Translations under genes and position numbers: made by a program
Assembly: GCF_023555415.1 (NCBI RefSeq)
Contig: NZ_JAKRYL010000001.1
Span: 62,001-126,000 of the forward strand
Source of the DNA: Halalkalibacter alkaliphilus
Lineage (GTDB): Bacteria; Bacillota; Bacilli; Bacillales; Bacillaceae_D
Reading direction: 5' to 3'
Length of the DNA: 64,000 bases
Notes under the pieces: model-generated
The model's input: only the letters and a program-made list of their open reading frames with translations
What the model was told of the DNA's origin: nothing
The model's database searches: none
Shown here: positions 8,594-17,104 of the stretch, piece after piece
Layout: the number at the start of each line of letters is the position of its first letter
Numbering within the stretch: the first letter of the stretch is position 1

Positions 8594-8740
8594 AGGACTT
8601 TTACTTTGCAATTCCGACTTGTTTTGTTGTTCATAAGCTTTATGAACGACTTTTCAACTGCTTCTCCCACTGCTTTTGTCCCTCATCGGCTTTATGAAGA
8701 ACTTTTAAACTGCTTTTCTCACTGCTTTTGTCGTTAATTG
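8594..8740. repeat. CTTCAT/ATGAAG dispersed repeats
   Basis: Two to three degenerate units of the type TCATCGGCTTTATGAAG, interleaved with ACTGCTT(T/C)T words. Relatives are at 25278-25385, 41440-41530, 42410-42692 and 47518-47612. Confidence 0.5.
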
Positions 8741-8747
8741 GGACATC

Positions 8748-8823
8748 AGAGACAAGTTTCTTGTCCCAAGTTATATGGTCAAAGTGAAACTGGGACACCT
8801 TTTCTGTCTGTCGCCTGTCCCAA
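8748..8823. repeat. GGGACA/TGTCCC dispersed repeat
   Basis: Two GGGACA words and two TGTCCC words frame a core reading TTATATGGTCAAAGTGAAACTG. Relatives sit at 11278-11334, 12098-12166, 20844-20901, 24073-24091, 32388-32415 and 34359-34393. Confidence 0.55.
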
Positions 8824-8843
8824 TTCTTTAAAATGTAGTTCTC

Positions 8844-8941
8844 TCACTGAATCGGGCTCATAGCCTTACCTCTTTAAAATGCCGATGAAGCGAAGCAACA
8901 CTCATATTTGCAATTTCCGCTAATTCCTCAATGAATGTCTC
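8844..8941 (-). pseudogene. Remnant of an AraC-family regulator
   Basis: Minus-strand translation gives ETFIEELAEIANMSVASLHRHFKEV, the first helix-turn-helix of an AraC-family C-terminal domain. After a one-base frame change it continues AMSPIQ and then a stop. That is the expected order (HFKEVT.MSPIQYQK) for such regulators. Flanking frames are closed by stops, so this is a decayed fragment. Confidence 0.75.
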
Positions 8942-8945
8942 CCCT

Positions 8946-9351
8946 CACTTCTAATTTGTACGCAATGATTTTTCTAGTTTATTTTATACATGTACCCAGT
9001 TACTTGGGTTATTAAAGTCACTATATTTTATTTTTCACTCCATTTAACAACTGCTATCTCGTAGTTACTATAACAATGCTCACCGTTACTAAGCATTAAA
9101 ATTTTTTATTTGCATAAGTTCTTGCCATAGTTGAAGGGGAAAATATTATTCTGTATTTCCCTCTAAGTTTTTTCCTTACTAATTCCTATTAGCGCAATTA
9201 CAATTATTCTACCTTATTCCCCTGTCCACTTGAAAAACGTTACTCACTTTTTTTCATAACCTTTTTTCTATTATTGGAGTTACTTCTATTTGAAATATTA
9301 GTTTTGACCCGTTACCCTTATTTAGGAATGATTTTATTTGGGAGGATATTT
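8946..9351. other. AT-rich non-coding stretch
   Basis: No convincing gene, RNA or structured element is seen. The stretch must hold the promoter of the following lipoprotein gene, but no clear -35/-10 pair was identified. Confidence 0.4.
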
Positions 9352-11046
9352 GTGAAAAACTTTATTTATTTGTTCAGTTGTTTCGTAATAAGTAGTTTCA
9401 TAATAAGCGGCTGTAATCACTCTAAGTTAGATGCACCAGAAGTATTAGAAAACGTCATCGAAGAAATGCAGGAGATAGAAGAGTTTCGTTTTACACTTAG
9501 CTCTCATGCCGAGGATAGTGAGGGGCAACAGTTACGTATTTCTAGCGAAGGGGTCGCACAGTATGCTCCACGGGCTGGACAAATTAACATAAAAAGTGAT
9601 TACGGTGACGGAGATAAAGTGTCAACGGACGTGCTTATATCTGATGACGCCATTTACCATAAAGGCACAATAAGGGAAGAGGAAGAATGGATTAAAAGTT
9701 CCTATCAACATACTCCACCCACTCCACTTGAGCAATTGACTCTTATTCAAGAATTTATTGATTCCTTCACTTTCACAGAAGAAGAGGATCATTATAGATT
9801 TGCCTTAACCTCGTATCAGGAAGGATTAGATATATTAATTTCGGCTATCTTCCCTTTCTTTCATGTGAGTGACGATCCTTTTATTGAATTTTTATTTTAT
9901 GCATTCCGTCAAGACGGTATTTTAAATCATTTTTCCTACGAGTTTACAATTAATAAGGAATCATTCAAACGAGATTCTGAATCAATAGAACTTCTTTTAG
10001 ATATTGGTGGTGAACTAGTAGATGATCCGATGACATTTTCTGAGCAACTTCATATTACCTATTATTATGATGAGATTGAAACGATTCACATTCCTGAGGC
10101 TGTCATCAATGAAGCCATGTCTTACGGAGAATACATTAGTGGTAGACAAGAAAAAACAGAAGAAGTTCCCATTGAAACAAAAGGGATTTCAGATGGGAAT
10201 CATTTCAATGGAGCTAACTTTACATCCGATGGGGAGTGGATCTACTTCATCGATCACTTAGCTCATGACGGAATTTATCGATTTAAAAAAGAAGACATCG
10301 ACAAAGGTATGAACAAAATCTCTGATGTTAGTGCTTCTAATATTAATATAACGGAGCATTGGATTTACTATCAGGATCCAACAGATGATAACCACATATA
10401 TCGAATTAAAAAAGATGGATCAGATAAAGAAAAAAGTCTATATCACAATGCAATCGGTTTACGAGTCATTAATGATACCTTGTATTATAAAGATTTTGCA
10501 GGAACCAATAATCGTTCGCTCTATCAGTCCAAGCTTTCTAGTGCAACGACAACAACTTTTTCTCTAGTAGATCACCTGTTTCGCTTTACGATTCACCAAG
10601 GAAATGTTTTCTACCTAACAGATGATTTTTACTTGTTTGTAACAGATCTAGATCCAAATAACAAAATGAACTTTCCATTAACAAATCATCAGGTAGGTAT
10701 GTTTCAAGCAAAAGACGGTTTTATTTATTATGAAAATCGTCACGACGGCAATACTATTTATCGTACACCTACCGACGGCGAGCGCTTTGAGAAGCTTACA
10801 AATGTTGAATCACAAGGATTTAACGTGACAGATGATAGTATTTACTTCACAAACGTTGACGATAATCTAGGACTATACAAATATGACCTAGAAACCCGAG
10901 AAACAACGAAACTCGATGATCGAGCTTTCTCCATTCAAGTGATTGATGATTTAGTGTTCTACCAGAAACATATTTCTAACCTTGAACTTGGCTGGTTTGT
11001 TATCAACAAAGATGGCTCCAATCCAAGACGCCTATATGTTAATTAG
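9352..11046 (+). CDS. Lipoprotein with C-terminal DUF5050-like beta-propeller
   Basis: About 564 residues. The start is GTG 9352, five bases after GGGAGGA; the frame is open further upstream but lacks a site. The lipobox is IISGC (Cys21). Residues about 25-270 resemble the LppX/DUF6612-type lipoprotein fold. From about 290 to the end there are recurring segments of the form GIYRFKKE, HIYRIKKDGSDKE, TIYRTPTDGERFEKLT and INKDGSNPRRL, typical of DUF5050 propellers. It would face the outside of the membrane. No enzyme motif is visible; a sensory, binding or scaffold role is inference. Confidence 0.75.
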   Translation: MKNFIYLFSCFVISSFIISGCNHSKLDAPEVLENVIEEMQEIEEFRFTLSSHAEDSEGQQLRISSEGVAQYAPRAGQINIKSDYGDGDKVSTDVLISDDAIYHKGTIREEEEWIKSSYQHTPPTPLEQLTLIQEFIDSFTFTEEEDHYRFALTSYQEGLDILISAIFPFFHVSDDPFIEFLFYAFRQDGILNHFSYEFTINKESFKRDSESIELLLDIGGELVDDPMTFSEQLHITYYYDEIETIHIPEAVINEAMSYGEYISGRQEKTEEVPIETKGISDGNHFNGANFTSDGEWIYFIDHLAHDGIYRFKKEDIDKGMNKISDVSASNINITEHWIYYQDPTDDNHIYRIKKDGSDKEKSLYHNAIGLRVINDTLYYKDFAGTNNRSLYQSKLSSATTTTFSLVDHLFRFTIHQGNVFYLTDDFYLFVTDLDPNNKMNFPLTNHQVGMFQAKDGFIYYENRHDGNTIYRTPTDGERFEKLTNVESQGFNVTDDSIYFTNVDDNLGLYKYDLETRETTKLDDRAFSIQVIDDLVFYQKHISNLELGWFVINKDGSNPRRLYVN

Positions 11047-11169
11047 GGACTATGGGAAAAGGAACCCACCTTTAATGTTCCAAAAAAATGCTTTTTATCA
11101 TCCACCTAGAATAAATGTCAATTATTAGGATACTACCTTTTAGAGTATACATATCGGGGATTCACTTGA

Positions 11170-11262
11170 CCCTATTCAAGTAATGATGCCAATGTCGTGA
11201 CACCAGACATTAAAGCATCCAATGGTGTAATCCATGTTATTGATAAAGTGTTAGTGCCCTAG
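11170..11262 (+). pseudogene. 3' remnant of a fasciclin-domain gene
   Basis: The plus strand encodes NVVTPDIKASNGVIHVIDKV followed by LVP and a stop. This is the C-terminal end of a fasciclin (FAS1) domain, whose hallmark is NGVIHVID. An in-frame stop lies just upstream and no domain start is present, so only the tail survives. Confidence 0.75.
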
Positions 11263-11277
11263 GGATTAAAGGGACTC

Positions 11278-11334
11278 TATTTCCTTGTCTCAACATCATA
11301 TGTTTAAAAGAGTGGGACACCTTTCCTGTCCCCT
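11278..11334. repeat. GGGACA/TGTCCC dispersed repeat
   Basis: CTTGTCTCAACATCATATGTTTA-like core followed by AAGAGTGGGACACC and CCTGTCCCC. It is closely related to the copy at 12098-12166. Confidence 0.55.
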
Positions 11335-11348
11335 CTGATCCTCTGATC

Positions 11349-11951
11349 TCAACCTGGCCTCTTTGTCCCTTCAACAACTTCAACAATGTCCCAATTATAT
11401 GTATCAACGACATAATTAATAGATTGAATTGTTAAGTAATCTCGTGAATCATAAGGAATCGTAATAGTTAAATCGCCGTCAGTGAACGAGTATGCCGTTA
11501 CACGCTTAGTTCTTTCCTCCACTAGTCGCGTCACTTCTATTACATCATTCCATGCAATACTGTCTTCGGACAATGTCCAAAATGAATTTTTTTGAACACC
11601 GTTCTCGTCAAGATAGGCATAATGAGTAATAGAAAATACAAACAGAGGAACAGCTAACCCAAGTAAAAGAAGATGTAGCCATGTTAATTTATACGTTCGA
11701 TCTCTCTTTTCTGAGTACATTTTTGTTAACAAAAATGAGAACAAAACAATAGCAGTCCAAACCATTCCAGCACCAAATCCGATATAAGCTGCCGTAGGTC
11801 TAATAAAAGACCAGTGATCAACAGAAAAGAACAGCCAATCTTGAATGAACATGATTGCCACAATTGGTACAAAAAAGGATGTAACAAGTAAAAGCATACC
11901 TGATGTGGCTATGTATGGAAATAGTGTATTAGAATCTGTGTTACGTAACAC
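11349..11951 (-). CDS. Membrane protein of unknown function
   Basis: A 200-residue protein with three hydrophobic segments (about 13-37, 50-73 and 90-108) and then a soluble domain of about 90 residues (WTLSEDSIAWNDVIEV to the end). The soluble part is beta-rich and reminiscent of small PH-like domains of bacterial membrane proteins, but no family was recognised. It stands alone between repeats. Start: ATG preceded by GGAGGGGG. Translated length and composition look real. Confidence 0.65.
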   Translation of the reverse strand: MLRNTDSNTLFPYIATSGMLLLVTSFFVPIVAIMFIQDWLFFSVDHWSFIRPTAAYIGFGAGMVWTAIVLFSFLLTKMYSEKRDRTYKLTWLHLLLLGLAVPLFVFSITHYAYLDENGVQKNSFWTLSEDSIAWNDVIEVTRLVEERTKRVTAYSFTDGDLTITIPYDSRDYLTIQSINYVVDTYNWDIVEVVEGTKRPG

Positions 11952-12097
11952 TTAAAACCCCCTCCTCCTTAATTTACAAAACACTATTAAGTACAAATAA
12001 CAGGATTTAAACAATTTATTACCCTCTTTTGCATCCCCACTTTTTCCATGATTTGTATTTCTTCTATTCATATAGCCTAATTCCTCTTCTTGTATCT

Positions 12098-12166
12098 AAG
12101 GGACAGGTTCTTGTCCCAATGTCGTATGTTCAAAGAGTGGGACACCATTCCTGTCCCCCTGTCCCA
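12098..12166. repeat. GGGACA/TGTCCC dispersed repeat
   Basis: GGGACAGGTTCTTGTCCC is followed by GTCGTATGTTCAAAGAGT and GGGACACC...CCTGTCCCC. Two nested inverted repeats could fold into hairpins upstream of the xylanase gene. Confidence 0.6.
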
Positions 12167-12209
12167 AAAGTTTGTTTACCGAATGAACAAAGTTTGGTAA
12201 AATATAACT

Positions 12210-12223
12210 CGGAAGCGCTTACT
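12210..12223 (+). promoter_or_regulatory. Probable catabolite-responsive element (cre) of the xylanase gene
   Basis: CGGAAGCGCTTACT matches the CcpA cre consensus TGNAANCGNWNNCW with one mismatch at the first base. It lies 31 bp upstream of the xylanase start, where it could block transcription on good sugars. Confidence 0.6.
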
Positions 12224-12254
12224 TTTATAAAATGCAAAAAATGGAGGGTATATC

Positions 12255-13484
12255 ATGAGCGTAAATAATTGGGCTCACCGTAAGGCGAACAAGACAATTA
12301 AACTTGTCGATGCAACAGGGAACCCTATTGCAGGGAAAGATGTAGCTCTAACACAGACAAATCATAAGTTCTTATTTGGCTGCGGTATTTTTGAGGCTAT
12401 CGAAGTAGCAAACAAAAGTGTACCTGAAGACAGACTGGCATTTTTAGAAGAACAATTGGATAAGTTTTTAGATGTATTTAACTCTGCTACACTACCTTTC
12501 TATTGGACATTGTTCGAGCCTGAAAAAGGAAAACCACGCACAAATGAATTAAAAACGGCTGCGCAGTGGTTAAAAGAAAGAAATGTTACAGTGAAAGGCC
12601 ATCCCCTTTGTTGGCACACCCTTACCGCTCCATGGCTCCTTGATATGAGCAATGAAGAAATTTTAAAAGCACAGTTTGATCGAATTGAACGTGATGTATC
12701 AGATTTTAAAGGGGTAATCGATACGTGGGACGTGATCAATGAAGTGGTTATCATGCCAATTTTTGATAAGTACGATAATGGGATTACTAGAATTTCTAAA
12801 GACCTTAGCCGTGTTGGAATCATTAAAGAGATGTTTGAAAAAACACGTGAATTCAACCCTAATGCTACATTATTATTAAATGACTTTAATACATCGATTA
12901 ATTATGAAATCTTAATAGATGGTTGCCTCAATGCAGGAGTTGAAATTGATGCAATTGGGATTCAATCCCACCAACACCAAGGCTATTGGGGACGTGAGAA
13001 ATTAGAACAAGTATTAGATCGCTTCTCTTCTTTTGGTCTACCAATACACTTTACAGAAAACACATTAACATCTGGACATCTTATGCCAGCTGACATTGTA
13101 GACCTGAATGATTACCAGATCACAGAATGGCCATCAACACCAGAATACGAGGAACGTCAAGCAAAAGAAATAGAAGAAATGTATTCAATTCTGTTTGAAC
13201 ATCCTCTCGTAGAAGCCATTACAACTTGGTCATTCAGCGATGATGGCGCATGGCTGGGTGCCCCTGCTGGCTTTCTTAGAAAAGATAATAGCCCAAAACC
13301 AGCTTATGAAGTAGTAAAGAGACTAATCAAAGAAGACTGGAATACAAATGTGATTTGTCAAACAGATGACAACGGATTCGTTTCATTTGAAGGATTCCTC
13401 GGTGAATATGACCTTGTCTGCGGGGATAAAAAAGTAAACTTTAAATTAGAGAAAGGTGTAGATACAGAGCAGATAATAATCTAA
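12255..13484 (+). CDS. GH10 endo-1,4-beta-xylanase, cytoplasmic type
   Basis: A 409-residue glycoside hydrolase family 10 enzyme. The acid/base Glu163 is in WDVINEV and the nucleophile Glu268 in HFTEN. Other family motifs are KGHPLCWHTLTAPWL, LLLNDFNT and IGIQSHQHQGYWG. The usual nucleophile context is TELD; here it is TENT. No signal peptide is present, so it should act inside the cell on imported xylo-oligosaccharides, a known GH10 subtype in Bacillaceae. The start follows GGAGGG by six to seven bases. It neighbours the convergent GH120 xylosidase. A cre-like site precedes it. Confidence 0.9.
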   Translation: MSVNNWAHRKANKTIKLVDATGNPIAGKDVALTQTNHKFLFGCGIFEAIEVANKSVPEDRLAFLEEQLDKFLDVFNSATLPFYWTLFEPEKGKPRTNELKTAAQWLKERNVTVKGHPLCWHTLTAPWLLDMSNEEILKAQFDRIERDVSDFKGVIDTWDVINEVVIMPIFDKYDNGITRISKDLSRVGIIKEMFEKTREFNPNATLLLNDFNTSINYEILIDGCLNAGVEIDAIGIQSHQHQGYWGREKLEQVLDRFSSFGLPIHFTENTLTSGHLMPADIVDLNDYQITEWPSTPEYEERQAKEIEEMYSILFEHPLVEAITTWSFSDDGAWLGAPAGFLRKDNSPKPAYEVVKRLIKEDWNTNVICQTDDNGFVSFEGFLGEYDLVCGDKKVNFKLEKGVDTEQIII

Positions 13485-13511
13485 AAGAATTTCCAGCTAA
13501 AATGGAGGAAA

Positions 13512-13550
13512 GGGTGTACCCAAAAGGCTTTGACCTTTTGGGACACACCC
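13512..13550. terminator. Bidirectional terminator between GH10 and GH120 genes
   Basis: A 16-17 bp nearly perfect stem, GGGTGTACCCAAAAGG / CCTTTTGGGACACACCC, lies between convergent genes. It belongs to the GGGTGT...ACACCC hairpin family found elsewhere in the window. Confidence 0.75.
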
Positions 13551-13574
13551 TTTCATCCCTTGTCCAGAAAACTT

Positions 13575-15542
13575 TTAGCCCCAGACTTTTATATAATTAT
13601 TCCCTGCTTGCAAATTAGCAAGTGGTCCTAACACACTCTTTTCTTGCCTTTGCTTTCCTAATAAATCCTTATCCAAGATTACTTCGCTTCCATCTGGATT
13701 TTCAAATTCTGCATCAACAATAAGTGTTCTTTCTAGAGTTTTGGTAGATTGAATTTCTCCAAGTAATGACTCAAAATCTTCTGGAAGCCCAATAGAAAGA
13801 TAAACTTCTTTTCCTTCTTCGATGATTTTTATTTCTGGATTAAAGTTATCCACTACAGCACTTTCATTTTCTCTTTCAAACGATTCTGCGCCATTATAGT
13901 ATGCATTACAATTAATATATACCGGTTGCTCAACTTGATGGAATGTACGATGGTCACCACCTTCTTGATCCACTGTCTCGATGTATTCCTCAAGTGAAGT
14001 TGTATAACCTTTATAGTGAACAGTACCAACATATTCATTTGTTATCTCTGCAGGGGTCTCTGCATAGGAACCAGCTACATTAAAAGAATCGTCGCCAATA
14101 AAGATATTATTATAGAATCGATCATCTCCACCATACACAGGAGCAAAGCCAGCTATCTCCGTACTATGTGGTACATGATATGGTGTTGCACGATCAAGCA
14201 TTTTGCGTTGAACCATTTTCCCTCGAATTAGATTATTAATATATGCTCCACCTTGAGCATGGTTATCTAACGCATAGTCTGCAGTTAAAATATTGTTATC
14301 AACAATATATGGACCACTACTAACTTCAACAAACAAGTCACGGTTATTTCTATAAAACAGATTCCTGCTCACTCTCGTACCTTGTGTCTGCCAATCTAAC
14401 CATGTTCCTAGCGAGCAGTCATGAATACGATTGTCATGAATTTGAACGTCAATTGCTGCGTGTAATTTAATGCCTGCAATCTCATGTCCATAAAACTCAC
14501 GCTTTAATGCAATATTGTAAATGTGGTTGTTATAAATTTCACTGAATACGCAACCTAGATGACCTACCACACCATTTTGACCACAATCATAGATTGTGTT
14601 ATTGCGGATGATATGGGAACCAATTTTTTCTTTACTCCAACCAATTTGTTTAGCAGAAAAGACTGACTCTAGCTGATATTGATAGCCTGGCTTATCTTTG
14701 CGAATACTGCGATCGTTATGACCCGTTGAAGCTTCTTTACCAATACTAATTGCACTACATTTTGCATCATGGATAATATTATCCTCGATAATCCATCCTT
14801 TACTCCAATGAGGACCGATTAATCCTGGCTGATCAGCTGTTGGCGGAGTCCATGGAGTTGCCGCCTGAGCCATTTCAAAACCTCTAACCGTAATATAATT
14901 GATACCAATTTTTTCTGGATAAAAACAAGCTTTACGTACATTAATCTCTACTAGTTCTTCATTAGGATTTGCTCCGTGAAAATTAGCATAGATGGTTGTA
15001 TTGTATTCATCTACTTCTGTGTACCAAACATATTTTGTTTGTTCTTGGTTATGGACAGGAACAACTGTCTTTGTCCAGTGGTCTAACACTTCTGTTTTTA
15101 CTTCTGGATCTTTTAACTGGTCAAAAGTTTCTGCCTCATAAAAGGACATGCCGTTTAAATAAACATCACCCAGGTGTCTTCCTGGATTATACACAACCCA
15201 GTCACCGAAAATCTCTTCTTTGTATGGATTAAAATCTCCGAAAAATTCATTTCGTAATTCAACTTTCCAGACAGTTCCTTCGACCTGTTCCCAATCTTGA
15301 ATTTGCTCGGATCCTTTAATGACAACTTTTTCACCTTCAGCTGCCTGATATGTAATTCTTCTATACTCACTTAATCCTGCAAATTTTGGTTTCACCCATT
15401 CCCGATATTCTCCTTCATGGACAATAACAGTATCTCCTGCTTGAGCAACAGAAGCCGCCTTATTAATTGTTAAGAATGGATTCTGTTTTGTTCCCTCTGC
15501 ATGATCTGAACCATTTTTTGCTACATGATATTCAAAGGCCAT
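13575..15542 (-). CDS. GH120 beta-xylosidase (right-handed beta-helix)
   Basis: About 655 residues. The start is ATG 15542, giving MAFEYHVAKNGSD, because AAGGAGG lies ten bases before it; the longer open frame upstream has no site. The chain is a parallel beta-helix with repeated turns such as IIRNNTIYDCGQNGVVGHLG and IHDCSLGTWLDWQTQGTRVS. The overall sequence closely resembles the GH120 beta-xylosidase of Thermoanaerobacterium as I remember it. GH120 enzymes cleave xylose from xylo-oligosaccharides. There is no signal peptide, so it would work with the cytoplasmic GH10 enzyme. It is divergent from an AraC regulator that probably controls it. Confidence 0.85.
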   Translation of the reverse strand: MAFEYHVAKNGSDHAEGTKQNPFLTINKAASVAQAGDTVIVHEGEYREWVKPKFAGLSEYRRITYQAAEGEKVVIKGSEQIQDWEQVEGTVWKVELRNEFFGDFNPYKEEIFGDWVVYNPGRHLGDVYLNGMSFYEAETFDQLKDPEVKTEVLDHWTKTVVPVHNQEQTKYVWYTEVDEYNTTIYANFHGANPNEELVEINVRKACFYPEKIGINYITVRGFEMAQAATPWTPPTADQPGLIGPHWSKGWIIEDNIIHDAKCSAISIGKEASTGHNDRSIRKDKPGYQYQLESVFSAKQIGWSKEKIGSHIIRNNTIYDCGQNGVVGHLGCVFSEIYNNHIYNIALKREFYGHEIAGIKLHAAIDVQIHDNRIHDCSLGTWLDWQTQGTRVSRNLFYRNNRDLFVEVSSGPYIVDNNILTADYALDNHAQGGAYINNLIRGKMVQRKMLDRATPYHVPHSTEIAGFAPVYGGDDRFYNNIFIGDDSFNVAGSYAETPAEITNEYVGTVHYKGYTTSLEEYIETVDQEGGDHRTFHQVEQPVYINCNAYYNGAESFERENESAVVDNFNPEIKIIEEGKEVYLSIGLPEDFESLLGEIQSTKTLERTLIVDAEFENPDGSEVILDKDLLGKQRQEKSVLGPLANLQAGNNYIKVWG

Positions 15543-15566
15543 TATAATACTTCCTCCTTTATATAT

Positions 15567-15609
15567 TAGAACTAGCTTCATTATAGGAGAAAAATTTAGT
15601 TTAGTTCTA
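15567..15609. promoter_or_regulatory. Inverted repeat in the GH120/AraC divergent promoter region
   Basis: TAGAACTA (15567-15574) and its exact complement TAGTTCTA (15602-15609) flank a minus-strand TATAAT (15580-15585). A plus-strand TATAAT for the regulator gene lies at 15622-15627. The arms are plausible half-sites for the AraC protein, one sitting at the weak -35 of the GH120 promoter. Confidence 0.5.
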
Positions 15610-15667
15610 TTCAAAATATAGTATAATTTAAGACAATATTAGTGTTTGTTTTAAGGGGGCGAAGCTA

Positions 15668-16423
15668 GTGGGTTTTTTTGAACATCACGGAGTTGAAGAA
15701 AAAGAATTCTTTCGCTCTTCTAATCTAGTTAATTTTACCTTTCCTCTTCACTTTCACAGAGCTTATGAACTCATTATTATTAATGAAGGAGAATTACTAG
15801 TAAGTATTGACCAAAAAGAATATGTGATGAATAAAAATGATATCGCATTCATTTTTAATAACCAAATGCATGAATTTAAAACCATGGACCATTCCAATAT
15901 TTCCATCGTTATCTTTTCACCTGAATTAATTGGAGATTTTTTCATGAAATATAAGGGGTATATCCCAGAAAATAATGTGATTCACTTAAGGAAAGCCTTC
16001 GATTTAGATAATCTAGACTCTATTTATAGACAGAAAAGTTTCCTGTATGATATTTGCGGTAAATTGGTCGATAATACTGAATTTCTTCCCGTAGAACACT
16101 CAACAAAAACGGAAATATTACATAAAATTCTCCTTTATGTCGATAGGAATTATAATGAGGATTGTACGCTAAAGGTAATAGCAAAACAATTACAATACGA
16201 TTATACCTACCTGTCTAAACTTTTTGTACAAATGACAAATATAAGCTTTACTGAATACTTGAATCAATATCGAACTTCACAAGCCTGTTATCTATTAAAA
16301 AATAGTTATCAATCGATTAGCGAGATAGCTATGAATTGCGGTTATAATAACCTTAGGTCATTCAATCGTAATTTCAAAAAATTCACAAGCCATTCACCAA
16401 AAAAATTCCGAGAACTAGCTTAG
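15668..16423 (+). CDS. AraC-family transcriptional regulator of the xylan locus
   Basis: A 251-residue regulator. Residues about 10-90 form a cupin sensor ([19 protein letters not shown]). The last 100 residues form the double helix-turn-helix ([20 protein letters not shown] and [20 protein letters not shown]). The start is GTG 15668 after AGGGGGCG. It is divergent from the GH120 gene and next to the GH10 gene, so it most likely activates xylo-oligosaccharide degradation; the inducer is inferred to be a xylose derivative. Confidence 0.85.
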   Translation: MGFFEHHGVEEKEFFRSSNLVNFTFPLHFHRAYELIIINEGELLVSIDQKEYVMNKNDIAFIFNNQMHEFKTMDHSNISIVIFSPELIGDFFMKYKGYIPENNVIHLRKAFDLDNLDSIYRQKSFLYDICGKLVDNTEFLPVEHSTKTEILHKILLYVDRNYNEDCTLKVIAKQLQYDYTYLSKLFVQMTNISFTEYLNQYRTSQACYLLKNSYQSISEIAMNCGYNNLRSFNRNFKKFTSHSPKKFRELA

Positions 16424-16456
16424 GGAAAAGGACAGAGGGGACTGGTTCCTTTCCCC
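16424..16456. terminator. Hairpin after the AraC gene
   Basis: GGGAAAAGGAC pairs with GGTTCCTTTCCC around a short loop, immediately after the regulator stop codon. It also belongs to the GGGAC-rich repeat class. Confidence 0.5.
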
Positions 16457-16652
16457 TGAAGACTGTTGAGAGAATCATTGGATTTAAAGTGGGGATTGGA
16501 GACTCCTCTAGTGTGAACTATTTGAAAAAGGTTCTAGATCAATGCTTCTTCCAAGAGCTATGGGATTTACGAACGGAAATTTAAAATAAGTCCCTCGCCT
16601 TGCTTCTTTTAAGTAATAAAAATAGCAAAGGATTGTTCTGGGTACAAAACAC

Positions 16653-16748
16653 GTGCAATGGTCACCTAAATTAGGGGTTATTCTAGCAACTGCTGGAGCG
16701 GCAATGAGCTTAGAGGCGATTTGGAAGTTTCCATATGTCTTCACAATA
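16653..16748 (+). pseudogene. 5' remnant of an NSS-family sodium-dependent transporter
   Basis: Thirty-two codons read [20 protein letters not shown] then AIWKFPYVF. This is the conserved first transmembrane helix of neurotransmitter:sodium symporters (YocR/YhdH type). The rest of the gene, normally about 440 residues, is absent; the frame runs into unrelated sequence. Confidence 0.8.
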
Positions 16749-16784
16749 TATTTCAGCACAAGAGTTACAACAATATATGAATTA

Positions 16785-16892
16785 TTAGACTTCTTTTATC
16801 ATTTCTACTCTGTTACCAAATGGGTCTCTAAACTCAAACCGATCACCCTTTGGTATCGTAATTTGCGCATGATGCAATCCATCATTAAAAGC
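16785..16892 (-). pseudogene. 3' remnant of a VOC (glyoxalase-fold) protein gene
   Basis: Minus-strand codons give [19 protein letters not shown] followed by [14 protein letters not shown] and a stop. The DPFGNRVE motif is the typical C-terminal metal-ligand strand of vicinal-oxygen-chelate family proteins. The N-terminal two thirds are missing. Confidence 0.75.
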
Positions 16893-16909
16893 CTCCCTCT
16901 CTCACTATG

Positions 16910-17065
16910 CTAAAGTTGCTGCTGAAGCAAACAAAACATAAATGAGAAAATAAGTAAACTACATACAAGAGTGATCGTTGTTCCAGTTTTACTTTCGATC
17001 TTTCGAATATAAAAAAAGGAAATTATTACCCTAAATGCCAAGAGTCTTTTGCTTCTTTCGTTCAT
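16910..17065 (-). CDS. Possible 51-residue membrane peptide
   Basis: An open frame starts at ATG 17065. It has a basic N-terminus ([12 protein letters not shown]), the segment [10 protein letters not shown] and a hydrophobic stretch ([18 protein letters not shown]). No Shine-Dalgarno sequence is evident, and it lies among gene remnants, so it may be spurious or a relic. Confidence 0.25.
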   Translation of the reverse strand: MNERSKRLLAFRVIISFFYIRKIESKTGTTITLVCSLLIFSFMFCLLQQQL

Positions 17066-17104
17066 ACTATCATATCTTATTTCATCGAAACGAAATGGGT
17101 GAAA

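Noticed and set aside
12029-12268. 79-codon plus-strand frame before the xylanase
   Set aside because: It runs through the GGGAC repeat and the cre site and overlaps the xylanase start; no ribosome binding site.
16508-16759. 83-codon minus-strand frame
   Set aside because: It is antisense to the NSS remnant, which has a clear family match; no ribosome binding site.
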